Counted from the first letter of the stretch, positions 8,608 to 18,067 are shown. The stretch is 64,000 nt of DNA from Firmicutes bacterium HGW-Firmicutes-16 (GCA_002841545.1 PGZZ01000002.1:424314-488313), one strand, 5' to 3'. Numbers and translations are program-made. Notes: generated by a model from the letters alone, not told the origin.

Positions 8608-9408
8608 TTACTTTTCAAGCTCGCCGTGTGAGGCTGCAACGACGGCTTCAGGGTCAATTATCGAAGCATCAAAGCTTCCTTTTCTCAGTATTGCAAGATA
8701 TTCGATATTGCCCTCGGGTCCTCTGATTGGCGAATACCCAAGTCCGAGCGGTGTGAGACCCGCAGTCGGTGCAAAATCAAGAAACGTTTGCACAACTTCT
8801 ATGTGAGTCGATATTTCACGTACGACACCCTTTTTGCCTACCTTCTCACGTCCTGCCTCGAACTGCGGCTTAATAAGACAGATGATATAGGCTCCGTCCT
8901 TAATGAGTTCCCGAACGACCGGCAGAACAAGCCGAACGGAGATGAACGATAAATCCATAACCGCTAGGTCGGCTTTTTCTCCGAGCATTTCGGGTGTGAC
9001 ATATCTGATATTGGTGCGCTCCATGTTGATTACGCGCTCGTCACAGCGCAGACTCCATGCGAGCTGCCCGTAGCCGACATCAACCGCAAAAACCTTCTTT
9101 GCGCCGTTTTTGAGCAGAACGTCGGTGAAGCCGCCGGTCGATGCTCCGCAATCAATGCAAACCAGTTCTTTCGGGTCGAATTTAAAAATCTTAAGTGCTT
9201 TTTCGAGCTTGAGTCCGCCACGGCTGACATAGGGTACAGCATCGCCTTTGAGCTCTACGACGGAATTCTCATCGAACGACATTCCGGGCTTATCCATACG
9301 CTGGCCGTTCACGAACACAAGCCCCGACATTATCGAGGTTTTTGCCCTCTCACGACTCTCGGTGAGTCCCCTGTCAAAAACGAGCTGATCGAGTCTCACT
9401 TTTTTCAT
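8608..9408 (-). CDS. tlyA: TlyA family rRNA (cytidine-2'-O)-methyltransferase
   Basis: Has an N-terminal S4 RNA-binding domain (VRLDQLVFDRGLTESRERAK) followed by an FtsJ-like Rossmann methyltransferase domain with the SAM loop DCGASTGGFTDVLL. In characterised members it methylates 16S and/or 23S rRNA; older annotations call it a hemolysin. It overlaps dxs by 4 nt and sits before nadK, the standard Firmicutes order. Confidence 0.92.
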   Translation of the reverse strand: MKKVRLDQLVFDRGLTESRERAKTSIMSGLVFVNGQRMDKPGMSFDENSVVELKGDAVPYVSRGGLKLEKALKIFKFDPKELVCIDCGASTGGFTDVLLKNGAKKVFAVDVGYGQLAWSLRCDERVINMERTNIRYVTPEMLGEKADLAVMDLSFISVRLVLPVVRELIKDGAYIICLIKPQFEAGREKVGKKGVVREISTHIEVVQTFLDFAPTAGLTPLGLGYSPIRGPEGNIEYLAILRKGSFDASIIDPEAVVAASHGELEK

Positions 9409-11279
9409 ATAGCGTTCTCTCCAGCTGACCTGTCGTCAATATCCGCAAAAAAGCCCTTAGCGGTTTCGGCAATGCTCTGCGCGTCGAGCCCCGCGAGCTT
9501 TTCGAGCTCATCAACGCTGCCGTGCTGGACAATACCGTTTCCGAGGTCAAGCGATTTGGCATTTGTGAGCGCAAGTCCCTCCTCCGCAACGGTGGCAAGA
9601 AGTCTTGAGCCGACACTTCCGAAGGCGCAGACATCCTCCGCTGTCAACAGTCTACCCGTTTTACGCAGAGAGCGCAGAACGGTTGCGGTATCGAGCGGAT
9701 TAATTAGGTTCAGTTTAATTACTTCAGCTTCAATGCCCGCACTTTCAAGCATTTTTGCCGCTTCCAGCACGTTATTTATCATTATGCCGTAGGATACAAG
9801 CGTAACGTCTTTGCCTTCCCGTAGAACAGTGCTCGGAGCTTTTCCCGCGCTTTGAGTATATTCTCCCTCGCCCCCGCGCGGATAGCGAACTGCGACAGGA
9901 CCGTCTATGCGGTAGATTGCAAGCTCCAGCATATCGCGGAGCTCCTTATAGCTTGCCGGAGCAAATACTGCCATGTGCGGCACGGAGCATAGGTATGCAA
10001 CATCAAAAACGCCCTGATGCGTCTCGCCGTCATGTCCGACTATGCCTGCCCTGTCCACAGCAAAAATGACGTGGAGCTTTGAGAGCGAAACATCATGAAT
10101 CATCATATCGTAACCGCGCTGTAGAAAGCTTGAGTATACGGCGAAAACCGGTATCGCGCCACGGCTTGCAAGCCCTGCCGCCATTGCGACCGCGTGTTCT
10201 TCCGCTATACCGACATCGAAAAATCGTTCGGGAAATTCTTTTGAAAAGTCCGAAAGTCCTGTTCCGCCGCACATCGCGGCAGTGATCGCCACAATCTTTT
10301 CGTCCTTTTTTGCAAGTTCCGTAAGCTTCGTTCCGAACGCCTCTGAAAAACAGTTGTGCGGGCATTTCTCAACTCCTGATTCAACATCAAAAGCGTCAAC
10401 GCCGTGATAGTTCTCCGGTTCCTGCTCGGCATAGGTGTAGCCTCTGCCCTTCTGCGTAATGACATGGACGAGCACGGGAGTTTTCAGTTCCTTTGCCCAG
10501 CCGATAACGGCTTCGAGTTGTGAAATATCGTGACCGTCGACCGGTCCGAGGTAGTGAAAGCCAAGATCGTCGAAGATGTTCCCTGGCAGCAGACGGCGCT
10601 TGAACCATTCCTTCACGGCATGGTTGAAATTATAAAGCGCAGGCATGTGCCCGAATATCTGGCGGTATCTGCGTTTAAAACGAAAGTACGCTGGCTTGAC
10701 TCTCAGCCCTGCGAGCATTTCCGAAATACCGCCGACATTATTGTCGATGGACATCCCATTGTCGTTGAGTATCACGGTAAGCGGTTCTTTGGACTGACCT
10801 GCGTTGCAAAGCCCTTCATAGGCTGTTCCGCCGGTAAGCGCACCGTCCCCGATTACCGCTACAACGCTGTAATCTTCGTGCGCCAGTGTTCTCGCCCTCG
10901 CCATACCCAGAGCGACCGAAACAGAGGTTGAAGCATGACCTGCGACTGCCGCGTCATGTATGCTCTCGTTTGGCTTTGGAAAACCCGAAAGACCTCCGAG
11001 CTTGCGGAGAGTTTTGAACTCGTATTTGCGTCCTGTCAGAATTTTGTGCACATAGCTCTGATGACCGACGTCGAAAACAAGTCTATCTTTTTCTGTGTCA
11101 AATATTCGGTGAAGTGCGAGCGTCAGTTCTACCGCTCCAAGATTTGATGCTAAATGTCCGCCTGTCTTTGAAACATTATCTATTAGGAATCCTCTGATCT
11201 CAGAGCCTAAAATGTCAAGCTCTCTTTCGGAGAGCGCTTTTAGGTCCTCGGGAGAATTTACGGACTTTAAAATATCCAA
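9405..11279 (-). CDS. dxs: 1-deoxy-D-xylulose-5-phosphate synthase
   Basis: First step of the MEP isoprenoid pathway: a ThDP-dependent condensation of pyruvate and glyceraldehyde 3-phosphate. H73 lies in VGHQSY, the ThDP motif is GDGALTGG (144-151) with downstream Asn, and the catalytic Glu is in VGIAEEHAVAMAAG. Length 624 aa is typical. The start codon is TTG at 11279, supported by GAGGT about 9 nt upstream. A strong terminator-like hairpin (11358-11397) separates it from ispA, so dxs-tlyA-nadK-argR-recN probably has its own promoter. Confidence 0.95.
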   Translation of the reverse strand: MDILKSVNSPEDLKALSERELDILGSEIRGFLIDNVSKTGGHLASNLGAVELTLALHRIFDTEKDRLVFDVGHQSYVHKILTGRKYEFKTLRKLGGLSGFPKPNESIHDAAVAGHASTSVSVALGMARARTLAHEDYSVVAVIGDGALTGGTAYEGLCNAGQSKEPLTVILNDNGMSIDNNVGGISEMLAGLRVKPAYFRFKRRYRQIFGHMPALYNFNHAVKEWFKRRLLPGNIFDDLGFHYLGPVDGHDISQLEAVIGWAKELKTPVLVHVITQKGRGYTYAEQEPENYHGVDAFDVESGVEKCPHNCFSEAFGTKLTELAKKDEKIVAITAAMCGGTGLSDFSKEFPERFFDVGIAEEHAVAMAAGLASRGAIPVFAVYSSFLQRGYDMMIHDVSLSKLHVIFAVDRAGIVGHDGETHQGVFDVAYLCSVPHMAVFAPASYKELRDMLELAIYRIDGPVAVRYPRGGEGEYTQSAGKAPSTVLREGKDVTLVSYGIMINNVLEAAKMLESAGIEAEVIKLNLINPLDTATVLRSLRKTGRLLTAEDVCAFGSVGSRLLATVAEEGLALTNAKSLDLGNGIVQHGSVDELEKLAGLDAQSIAETAKGFFADIDDRSAGENAI

Positions 11280-11357
11280 TACTTAATTACCTCATAAAAA
11301 TTGCATACAAGCCGCCGCCTGTATAAATTTCTGCATATGCGTAATACATATCATAAC

Positions 11358-11397
11358 AAAAAACGCCTGCTTTTACAAGTGTAAACAGGCGTTTTTT
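11358..11397. terminator. Strong bidirectional hairpin between ispA and dxs
   Basis: AAAAAACGCCTG and CAGGCGTTTTTT form a perfect 12-bp outer stem, and TTTACA and TGTAAA continue inside with a 2-nt loop and a small bulge. A and T tracts on both flanks make it terminator-like in either direction. It lies 38 nt after the ispA stop. Confidence 0.85.
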
Positions 11398-11434
11398 CAA
11401 TTATATTCATAATTAAATGAATATTTTCTTATAG

Positions 11435-12310
11435 TCAGCTGCGCCGTATACTCAGCTCATCCGCAAAATTCATGAGGAAGCTCGGTTCGGGAAAGGCCTC
11501 TGACACGGTCTTCTTCGCATACTCCGTAATAATGCCTATCCGCTTCTCACATTCTTCTCTGCCGTGCAGGCTCATAAATGTGGGTTTTTCGGTACGTCTA
11601 TCGGAACCTATGGGTTTTCCAAGCTCCTCCGCTGTACTTATTTCGTCCAGAATATCATCGCGTATCTGAAACGCGACGCCGATAGCTACGCCATAGATAA
11701 GGGCTGCTTCTTTCTGTTTTTCCGTAGCTCCGCCGACGATAGCGCCCATAAGACACGCCGCCGCGAGCAGACTTCCGGTTTTGCGGGACTGAATCTCAGT
11801 GAGCTCTTGTTCGCTGAGAGCTTTACCGTTCCCCTCCATGTCGAGCTGCTGTCCACCGCAGACTCCGTCTATCCCTGCAGCATTCGCCAGTGCCTCGGCG
11901 CATTCCGCGCGAACGGCAGTGGGAAGCCCTGAACGCAGGATTGTTCCGAACGCCTCAGCCTGCAAGGCATCGCCCGCAAGCATCGCAGTAAACTCACCGA
12001 ACACTATATGGTTAGTCGGCTTTCCCCTACGAAGTTCATCGTTATCCATGCAGGGAAGGTCGTCGTGTATAAGGGTGTAGGTATGCAGCATTTCGATTGC
12101 GACAGCTGCAGGCAATGCTGTTTCGGGGTGTTTCCCCGTAGCTTCACAGAAAGCAAGTACAAGAACCGGACGGATTCGCTTTCCTCCTGCGAGTAGGCTG
12201 TAGCGCATGGCTTCAATCAGTCGGTGCTGGGGCATACGCTCGCCGCCTGCAAGTATCTTTTCGATCTCGGCTTCGGCCATTGTCCTAAATGTTTCGTAAG
12301 TTGATGGCAC
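11435..12310 (-). CDS. ispA: Polyprenyl synthetase (geranyl/farnesyl diphosphate synthase)
   Basis: Condenses IPP with allylic diphosphates to give farnesyl diphosphate. The first aspartate-rich motif is DDLPCMDND (83-91), the second is IRDDILDE. Length 291 aa is typical of short-chain IspA. The start is GTG at 12310, four nt after the xseB stop. It lies between xseB and dxs as in Bacillus. Confidence 0.93.
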   Translation of the reverse strand: MPSTYETFRTMAEAEIEKILAGGERMPQHRLIEAMRYSLLAGGKRIRPVLVLAFCEATGKHPETALPAAVAIEMLHTYTLIHDDLPCMDNDELRRGKPTNHIVFGEFTAMLAGDALQAEAFGTILRSGLPTAVRAECAEALANAAGIDGVCGGQQLDMEGNGKALSEQELTEIQSRKTGSLLAAACLMGAIVGGATEKQKEAALIYGVAIGVAFQIRDDILDEISTAEELGKPIGSDRRTEKPTFMSLHGREECEKRIGIITEYAKKTVSEAFPEPSFLMNFADELSIRRS

Positions 12311-12313
12311 AGT

Positions 12314-12547
12314 TTATTCACCGCCCTCAAAGGGTGCCTCGCAAGGCTCACTGTTTTCACCTTTTTTCAGAGAAACGACTTTCTGCTCCGCCTCGTCGAG
12401 CATCTTCGAGCATATGGCGATGAGCGCCGTGCCCTCCTCGAAAAGCTTGAGGGATTCGTTCAAAGGCGCTTCGCCTTTTTCTAGCTGCTTAACTATTGCA
12501 TCGAGCCTCTCCATCGACTGCTCAAAGCTGAGTTCTGTTTTTGCCAT
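12314..12547 (-). CDS. xseB: Exodeoxyribonuclease VII small subunit
   Basis: A 77-aa helical protein matching XseB: LSFEQSMERLDAIVKQLEKG then LNESLKLFEEG. Several XseB copies bind XseA to form the ssDNA exonuclease. It lies 15 nt after xseA. Confidence 0.93.
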   Translation of the reverse strand: MAKTELSFEQSMERLDAIVKQLEKGEAPLNESLKLFEEGTALIAICSKMLDEAEQKVVSLKKGENSEPCEAPFEGGE

Positions 12548-12562
12548 CGGGTAATCCTCCCT

Positions 12563-13771
12563 TTATCGGCTAAGTATAACTTCGTCGACGGTACATTTCA
12601 GAGCGCCGCGGCTGAGACTCACGTTCAGCCTGTCGCCGACGTTAACGCTCTCCGCGTCCGTCACTGAGTTTCCGTCACCATCCGTTGCAATCGAGTAGCC
12701 CCTTCCCAGAACCTTCAGCGGACTGAGCGCATCAAGCGACGCGGCGTAACGGATATAAAGATGTTTTTTTGCATTTATAAGTCGTTCATATCGCGAAAGC
12801 AGCGCATTTTGCGTGCTGTCCAGTTCGAGCCTTTTCTGGTCGATATACGCCGTGGGATATAGCATTATGGGGCGCGATGCAATATCCTCAATTTTTGCTC
12901 TTTTTTCCGAGAGCTTTCTGCGAATCGCATGCATCAGCCGGACTTCCATCGACGAAACAGATTCGCGAAGTTCATTCTCGTCAGGTACGGCAAGCTCGGC
13001 GGCATTCGAAGGTGTAGCGGCACGCAAATCCGCAACGTAATCCGCAATTGTGACATCCGGTTCGTGTCCCACGGCAGATATAACGGGTATCTCGGATTCA
13101 AATATTGCTCTTGCAACCCGCTCATCGTTAAACGCCCAGAGATCCTCGATTGAGCCTCCGCCGCGCCCAGTGATAATAAGGTCGGCGACATTATATTTGT
13201 TGGCATAGCGTATCGCGCCGGTAATTTCGGGCGGAGCTTCAACACCCTGCACTCTGACCGGAAGAACCACGACCTTCGTCATCGGCCAGCGCTTTCCAAG
13301 AATGCGTATCATGTCGCGTACCGCGGCGCCAGCGGAGGAGGTTATAATAGCAATGGTCTTCGGGTATTTAGGCAGCGGTTTTTTATGCGAGTCGTCGAAA
13401 AGCCCTTCTTTTGAGAGCTTTTCTTTGAGCTGCTCAAACGCAATGTGCAGGTCGCCCATGCCCTCTGGGAACATCTCCGTGCAATAGAGCTGATAAGCCC
13501 CATCGCGCGGGAAAACAGTTACACGCCCCACAGCCGTGATATTCATGCCGTTTTCAGGCGTGAAGCGCAGCTTTGAGGCGTTCCCTTTGAACATGACGCA
13601 ACGAATCGCGCTCTCTGCATCCTTCAGAGTGAAATAGTGATGTCCCGAAGGATAGAGCTTATAGTTTGAGACTTCTCCCTTGACGGCAAGTCCCATAAGC
13701 AGATTATCGCCGTCCAGCAAGTCCTTTATGTGATTATTAAGCTGCGATACCGATAAGACGGCGTTTTCCAT
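12563..13771 (-). CDS. xseA: Exodeoxyribonuclease VII large subunit
   Basis: Catalytic subunit degrading single-stranded DNA from both ends. It has an N-terminal OB fold (SNYKLYPSGHHYFTLKD), then the nuclease domain with ITSSAGAAVRDM, TGRGGGSIEDLWAFNDE and SAVGHEPDVTIADYVAD. A helical region binds XseB. Length 402 aa is normal. It starts 3 nt after the nusB stop, and folD, commonly found between these genes, is absent. Confidence 0.95.
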   Translation of the reverse strand: MENAVLSVSQLNNHIKDLLDGDNLLMGLAVKGEVSNYKLYPSGHHYFTLKDAESAIRCVMFKGNASKLRFTPENGMNITAVGRVTVFPRDGAYQLYCTEMFPEGMGDLHIAFEQLKEKLSKEGLFDDSHKKPLPKYPKTIAIITSSAGAAVRDMIRILGKRWPMTKVVVLPVRVQGVEAPPEITGAIRYANKYNVADLIITGRGGGSIEDLWAFNDERVARAIFESEIPVISAVGHEPDVTIADYVADLRAATPSNAAELAVPDENELRESVSSMEVRLMHAIRRKLSEKRAKIEDIASRPIMLYPTAYIDQKRLELDSTQNALLSRYERLINAKKHLYIRYAASLDALSPLKVLGRGYSIATDGDGNSVTDAESVNVGDRLNVSLSRGALKCTVDEVILSR

Positions 13772-13774
13772 CTG

Positions 13775-14287
13775 TCAATTCTCCGTATCGGAAGCGTTCT
13801 CCGCAAAATTATCAGCAGAGTCCATCACTGGCAAAACTTCCGTCCCGCGCTCTTCACGCATGAACGAGCCCAGAATGCCGTTAATGAAAGATACAGTGTC
13901 CGCATCCTCATAGCCCTTGGAAAGCTCAACTGCCTCGTTAATCGCAACGCTGTCGGGTACATCGTCCACATATAATACTTCGAACAGAGCGGTACGCAGG
14001 ATCGAAAGCGCGGTCTTCGAAATGCGCGATAGCTTCCAGCCCTTCGAATACTTTTCGATATAGCCGTCCAGCTCTTCTCTGCGTTTCACTGTACCTTCAA
14101 CGATTTTTCTTATATATTCAAGCTGTTTTTTGCCGGGATACTCGACGAAAAGCTCGTTTTCGACGCTCAGGGTCGCATAGTATTCCTTATCAAAAAAGCT
14201 ATCCAGCACTTCCTCGACTTTTTCAGTATCATCGGCAAGGCTGAACCCGAGCGAAACGGAAATCTCTCTTGCCACGGTTCTCGTCAT
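13775..14287 (-). CDS. nusB: Transcription antitermination factor NusB
   Basis: NusB binds boxA RNA with NusE and supports rRNA antitermination. The family core is visible in LSRISKTALSILRTALFEVLY and SVAINEAVELSKGYEDADTVSFINGILG. At 170 aa it is longer than the usual ~135, with a C-terminal acidic extension (EVLPVMDSADNFAENASDTEN-like). Lies between the Asp23 protein and xseA. Confidence 0.93.
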   Translation of the reverse strand: MTRTVAREISVSLGFSLADDTEKVEEVLDSFFDKEYYATLSVENELFVEYPGKKQLEYIRKIVEGTVKRREELDGYIEKYSKGWKLSRISKTALSILRTALFEVLYVDDVPDSVAINEAVELSKGYEDADTVSFINGILGSFMREERGTEVLPVMDSADNFAENASDTEN

Positions 14288-14347
14288 CTTTTGTGTTCCT
14301 CCGAAGTATGATTAATAAATTGAAATGTCAGTTCAGAACAAATAATT

Positions 14348-14378
14348 GGAAAGCGGCGGCATCGCTGCTCCGCTTTCC
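14348..14378 (-). terminator. GC-rich hairpin between asp23 and nusB
   Basis: GGAAAGCGG pairs with CCGCTTTCC around an inner GCAGCGATGC. On the minus strand AATTATTTG follows, so there is no proper U-tract. It could be an attenuator or an mRNA-processing or stability element rather than a full terminator. Confidence 0.5.
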
Positions 14379-14386
14379 AAAAATCA

Positions 14387-14752
14387 TTACTTGTTTTTTG
14401 GGAAGGTTACCCCGCTGACGTGTATGTTCACCGTCGGCGATAGGCCCGTCATGGCTTCGATTGCGCCTGCTACGCTGTTTTGAACTTTTTTCGCCACATC
14501 GGTGATGACGCAGCCGAAGGTCACCATTATCAGGACGTCGATGGTAATATGATCGTCCTGCAGAGTCACCTTTACACCCTTTGAAAGGGTCCTTTTGCCA
14601 ATAAACTCTAATATATCGTTTCCGACAGCGTTTGCAAGTCCATCAACGCCTTCGACCTCTGTGATTGCCGCGCCGACCATTACCGCTATTACGTCTTCCG
14701 ATATATTAATTTTTCCTTTTTCGGTTTCTGTGGATATATAATTATCAGCCAC
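14387..14752 (-). CDS. Asp23/Gls24 family envelope stress response protein
   Basis: About 121 aa. KINISEDVIAVMVGAAITEV and GVKVTLQDDHITIDVLIMVTFG match the Asp23/Gls24 (YqhY-type) family, which in Firmicutes sits between accC and nusB. The start is the GTG at 14752 (encoding MADNYIST), because AAGGAGGA lies 7-8 nt upstream; the in-frame ATG further upstream has no ribosome site. YqhY has been tied to acetyl-CoA carboxylase control in Bacillus, but accBC is missing here. Confidence 0.9.
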   Translation of the reverse strand: MADNYISTETEKGKINISEDVIAVMVGAAITEVEGVDGLANAVGNDILEFIGKRTLSKGVKVTLQDDHITIDVLIMVTFGCVITDVAKKVQNSVAGAIEAMTGLSPTVNIHVSGVTFPKNK

Positions 14753-14842
14753 TTGTGTTCCTCCTTGCTGTCTGATGATTATCATTATACCTTTTTGGGT
14801 ATTTTACCACAGCCGTCGGAAAAAATAAAGAAAAATCGCGTA

Positions 14843-15529
14843 CTACTCCAACATCTCTCCGGTATCGGTGCTTATGCCGTCCGATTCGCTGTCTTCTATT
14901 CCCGTTACTGCGCTGGAGGAACTGCCGTCATCGGCAGCTCCGCTTGTATCGGCAACATCCGTTGTGTCGGCATCCTGGGCAGCAACGGAACTGCCTTTGA
15001 CTTCGATTATTCTAATCTGAGTAGCCGTAAAGTCAGTTTCAGCAACGATTGCGTCTGTTATTTTCGCAACATCCTCAGCTGCAAGACCCTCTGCGGGCGC
15101 TGGAACTGCCAGTGTCACTCCGTCTGCGCTGATGAAGGCAACGCACTCTGCAAAATTCTTGGCAAGCAGAAGATTTTCAATCTGCGTCTCCTGCATAGAA
15201 TAGTTAGCCATGGCGGAAATTGCGTTCATCGCACCGTCGATGGTTTCCTGAGAGGCGGTTTCGGAAGCCGCGGCAGCCTTCAAAAGATCGAGCGCTTCAT
15301 CACGCGACTGTTGCCTTGTAAGTCTTGCCTGCGCGAAGTAATCCGAAACTTCTTGAGTCATTCCGCTCTCAGCGGCTGTTTCCTCTCCGGACTTCACGTT
15401 TGCAAGCTCCGCATCGGAAAGTTCTGACCCACCAACCATATCATTGTTGTACGACCAGTTAAGATAAACTGCAGCACAGACGCACAGGAGCACCGCTGCT
15501 ATCGTTATGTATTTTTTTGTTTTGTTCAT
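14843..15529 (-). CDS. spoIIIAH: Stage III sporulation protein AH
   Basis: Mother-cell partner of SpoIIQ in the channel (feeding tube) spanning the forespore space. It has an N-terminal membrane anchor (about 6-26), then the conserved YFAQARLTRQQSRDEALDLL helix and the ring-building motif resembling YscJ/FliF (AECVAFISADGVTLAVPAP). The C-terminal ~45 residues form an acidic Ser/Asp/Thr tail not seen in the Bacillus protein. Last gene of the spoIIIA operon; AGGAGGA precedes the ATG. Confidence 0.93.
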   Translation of the reverse strand: MNKTKKYITIAAVLLCVCAAVYLNWSYNNDMVGGSELSDAELANVKSGEETAAESGMTQEVSDYFAQARLTRQQSRDEALDLLKAAAASETASQETIDGAMNAISAMANYSMQETQIENLLLAKNFAECVAFISADGVTLAVPAPAEGLAAEDVAKITDAIVAETDFTATQIRIIEVKGSSVAAQDADTTDVADTSGAADDGSSSSAVTGIEDSESDGISTDTGEMLE

Positions 15530-15564
15530 TGTTCCTCCTCCGTTTTATTCCTATTCCTGCTTGT

Positions 15565-16068
15565 TTACTTGTTTTCCATACTTAAAACGGTAATCTCGTC
15601 CGTACCGAGCCCCGTGTAAGCTGCAACCGCCCTTGAAACCTTGAGCCTTACTTCTGCTGAATCCGCACCGTCGCAGACAATTACTGCGCCAAGATATTCT
15701 GGGTTTACATAATATATCTCAACTACCCTCTCCTTACCGTTTTCCGAAACGACCAGCGCTCCCTCCTCTCCTTCGGCAAGCTCGCGTGAGGCGCTGCCCA
15801 TCACGGAGAGGAGCACGGACACTCTGCCTGCGCCCTTAATTTTTGATAGCTGAGACGCGAGCCTTGATTCCTCATCGGTGATTGAAAAGGCGGGAGCTGT
15901 CAGTTCGGTCGTCTTTGTATCCTCTTTTTTGCTGCTGCTACTCGGCCAGAGAATCAGTATCAGCCCCACCGCGAGCACTATAAGCGCATATTTGTTTTTA
16001 AAAATTCCGAGAAGTCCCGGCTTCTTTTGTCCATTATCCTTCATAACTGCTCCAATACTGTCGGTCAT
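15565..16068 (-). CDS. spoIIIAG: Stage III sporulation protein AG
   Basis: A membrane-anchored ring protein of the SpoIIIA-SpoIIQ complex. One transmembrane helix (about 27-42) is followed by the SpoIIIAG domain (LASQLSKIKGAGRVSVLLSV, then YLGAVIVCDGADSAEVRLKV). Two ATGs, at 16068 and 16044, both have a GGAG-type ribosome site, so the start is ambiguous by eight residues. Overlaps spoIIIAF. Confidence 0.92.
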   Translation of the reverse strand: MTDSIGAVMKDNGQKKPGLLGIFKNKYALIVLAVGLILILWPSSSSKKEDTKTTELTAPAFSITDEESRLASQLSKIKGAGRVSVLLSVMGSASRELAEGEEGALVVSENGKERVVEIYYVNPEYLGAVIVCDGADSAEVRLKVSRAVAAYTGLGTDEITVLSMENK

Positions 16069-16528
16069 TCGGAACTCCCAGCTCCGCTTCGATACTGTTT
16101 GAAATCAGGTATTTCTCCCTCTCCGGTATGTCCGCTTCCAAGCGGACCTCATAGGGATACCAGCACCCCTCATCACCCCACTTTACCGAAACCTCAACGC
16201 TTTGAAGTGGCGCGTTCAGGCTTTCCGCTTTGTCCAATATATATGTTTCCAGTTCGTCCTCTATGATAGTTCTTGAAAGACTGTTTTCCTTTTCTTTGGA
16301 CTTGCCGATTATTTCATCAGCCTGCTTTCTGTACTGCGAGATATCCATTGACATGTTCGGAATATCCTGCTTCAAAATCGGATTTAGCATCGCAATTATA
16401 AGGACAATTCCGCAAAGCAGCTTGAGGACGTTTTTCACCTTGCCTTTCGGTGTCAGCGCTGTAGCTGCCGCGCAAATGAGTGCTGCGCCTGCAATTCCTC
16501 TAACCCATTCGCCTGCGAATTCCGTCAT
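16034..16528 (-). CDS. spoIIIAF: Stage III sporulation protein AF
   Basis: 164 aa with two N-terminal membrane helices (about 11-25 and 33-49) and a C-terminal soluble domain, as in SpoIIIAF. The WVRGIAGAALICAAATALTP and VLKLLCGIVLIIAML segments match the family. It overlaps spoIIIAE by 4 nt, so position in the operon also supports the call. Confidence 0.9.
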   Translation of the reverse strand: MTEFAGEWVRGIAGAALICAAATALTPKGKVKNVLKLLCGIVLIIAMLNPILKQDIPNMSMDISQYRKQADEIIGKSKEKENSLSRTIIEDELETYILDKAESLNAPLQSVEVSVKWGDEGCWYPYEVRLEADIPEREKYLISNSIEAELGVPNDRQYWSSYEG

Positions 16529-17682
16529 ATGCCGGTCACCGCCTTCATGCTCGATATAATCGAGAAAAAGAGCATCATACCGCCGCAGCCGACTAGAGCG
16601 AGGAGCATTCCGAAGGCCGCGCCGACATCGGAAACAAGCTCTGCCATTCGCTTGTCCGCAAGCGCCTCCGTAAACGCCGCAGTACCCTTATAAACAAGAT
16701 AGTGTAGTCCCAGAGTCAAGAAGGGCGTGAGACAAATTGCTGCAACTGCCAGAAATCCGAACACTCCGATTGCGTTTCGTATTATGCCGGCCCCCGCCAC
16801 CAAGGTCTCAGCTGTATCCGAGATGATGCTTCCGACTACCGGAAGGACTGTTCCAAGTGCTGTTTTCGTGAGTCTTGTCGCTACTTCGTCCGCCTTGCCG
16901 GAGATTAAGCCTGTCATACCGAGATAGGCGGTGAAAGCCATCATCAGCAGGGTCAGCGCCGTTGTGCAAAGCCATTTGAGAAGTGTCGATACCTTTGCGA
17001 TATAGTCCTTTGAGAGCAGAGCATTTGCTATTACTGCGGCAAGGTAGAGGCTGATGAGCGGTAATATTATGTTAACCGATATTGTAATTAGCACATCCAT
17101 AAACAGGGCCGTCGCCGCATATTTTGCCGACGCCGAAGTAAACGCCCCCGCGCTTGCCGCGGCGGAGCACATGACCGGCAGCAACGCCTTTGAAAAATCG
17201 GATAGCGAAGTTAGCGTCTCAACGCCCAGACCGATGAACGAATGCACGTTGCTGATTGCTATAGCCGAAACGGCAACTGTTCCGCCGAGCGTTACCATGT
17301 CCCGCACTCCGCCTTCGTTCATCGCGGAGGTTGCCGCCGAGCAGAGAACGACTACTATCAGTATTTTCGCGGCGGAGCTCAGAGCGCTTTTAAATATTCC
17401 AAAGATACTATCCTTAATCGTATTCAGCACCAACTGAAAGCCTTTGTTTCCCATATCGGTATCTGTGAGCGAAACATCTCTCAATATCTTCTTTGCGTCC
17501 TGCGGCAAGGCGTCCGTTACGCTTTCCGTATCCATTACCTCCGACTGTTCGGCGATCTCCGGAGGAATGGGATTAAATTCTTCCGCTGCTGTCGTCTGCT
17601 CATCAGTTGTCTCCGCGCAAGCAAAGCCTGTCATTAAAAACGCAAGGAACAGGCAGCAGATAATAATTCGTGCTTTTTTCAC
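16525..17682 (-). CDS. spoIIIAE: Stage III sporulation protein AE
   Basis: A polytopic membrane protein of the SpoIIIA complex with an N-terminal signal-like segment (MKKARIIICCLFLAFLMTGF) and about eight membrane helices. At 385 aa it matches the family. The start is GTG at 17682, overlapping the spoIIIAD stop by 4 nt, so translation is probably coupled. Confidence 0.93.
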   Translation of the reverse strand: MKKARIIICCLFLAFLMTGFACAETTDEQTTAAEEFNPIPPEIAEQSEVMDTESVTDALPQDAKKILRDVSLTDTDMGNKGFQLVLNTIKDSIFGIFKSALSSAAKILIVVVLCSAATSAMNEGGVRDMVTLGGTVAVSAIAISNVHSFIGLGVETLTSLSDFSKALLPVMCSAAASAGAFTSASAKYAATALFMDVLITISVNIILPLISLYLAAVIANALLSKDYIAKVSTLLKWLCTTALTLLMMAFTAYLGMTGLISGKADEVATRLTKTALGTVLPVVGSIISDTAETLVAGAGIIRNAIGVFGFLAVAAICLTPFLTLGLHYLVYKGTAAFTEALADKRMAELVSDVGAAFGMLLALVGCGGMMLFFSIISSMKAVTGI

Positions 17683-18065
17683 GCCAATTCACCTATCATT
17701 CGCAGCATTGTTTTGATTAAAGGAAGCGAAACATAGAGCGCACAGACAGCCCCGCAAATCTCTACCGCGGATGCAACCGCCTCCTGTTTCGAATCCTTGC
17801 AAATATCGCTTCCTATCCTTGCGGTTATACCGATTCCGACGCACTTGAGAATTGGCGCCGTATATGCGGACGAAAAACCCGATTCCAGTTCAACTAGGTC
17901 GAGCACCTCAGTGACCGATGAGAATATTTTCATCGACATCCCGACTACCACCGCGCATATTGTAAGTGCAAGGACAGTCGATATTTCAGGGTTTGTTTTC
18001 TTAATAATCAGCATCAATACAGTACCTGTGATGCCGATAACCACGGCTTTGATAATCAAATCCAT
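17679..18065 (-). CDS. spoIIIAD: Stage III sporulation protein AD
   Basis: 128-aa membrane protein related to SpoIIIAC, with about four helices (for example VIGITGTVLMLIIKK and LALTICAVVVGMSM) and the family core LVELESGFSSAYTAPILKCVGIG. Two nt separate it from spoIIIAC. Confidence 0.93.
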   Translation of the reverse strand: MDLIIKAVVIGITGTVLMLIIKKTNPEISTVLALTICAVVVGMSMKIFSSVTEVLDLVELESGFSSAYTAPILKCVGIGITARIGSDICKDSKQEAVASAVEICGAVCALYVSLPLIKTMLRMIGELA

Positions 18066-18067
18066 GG

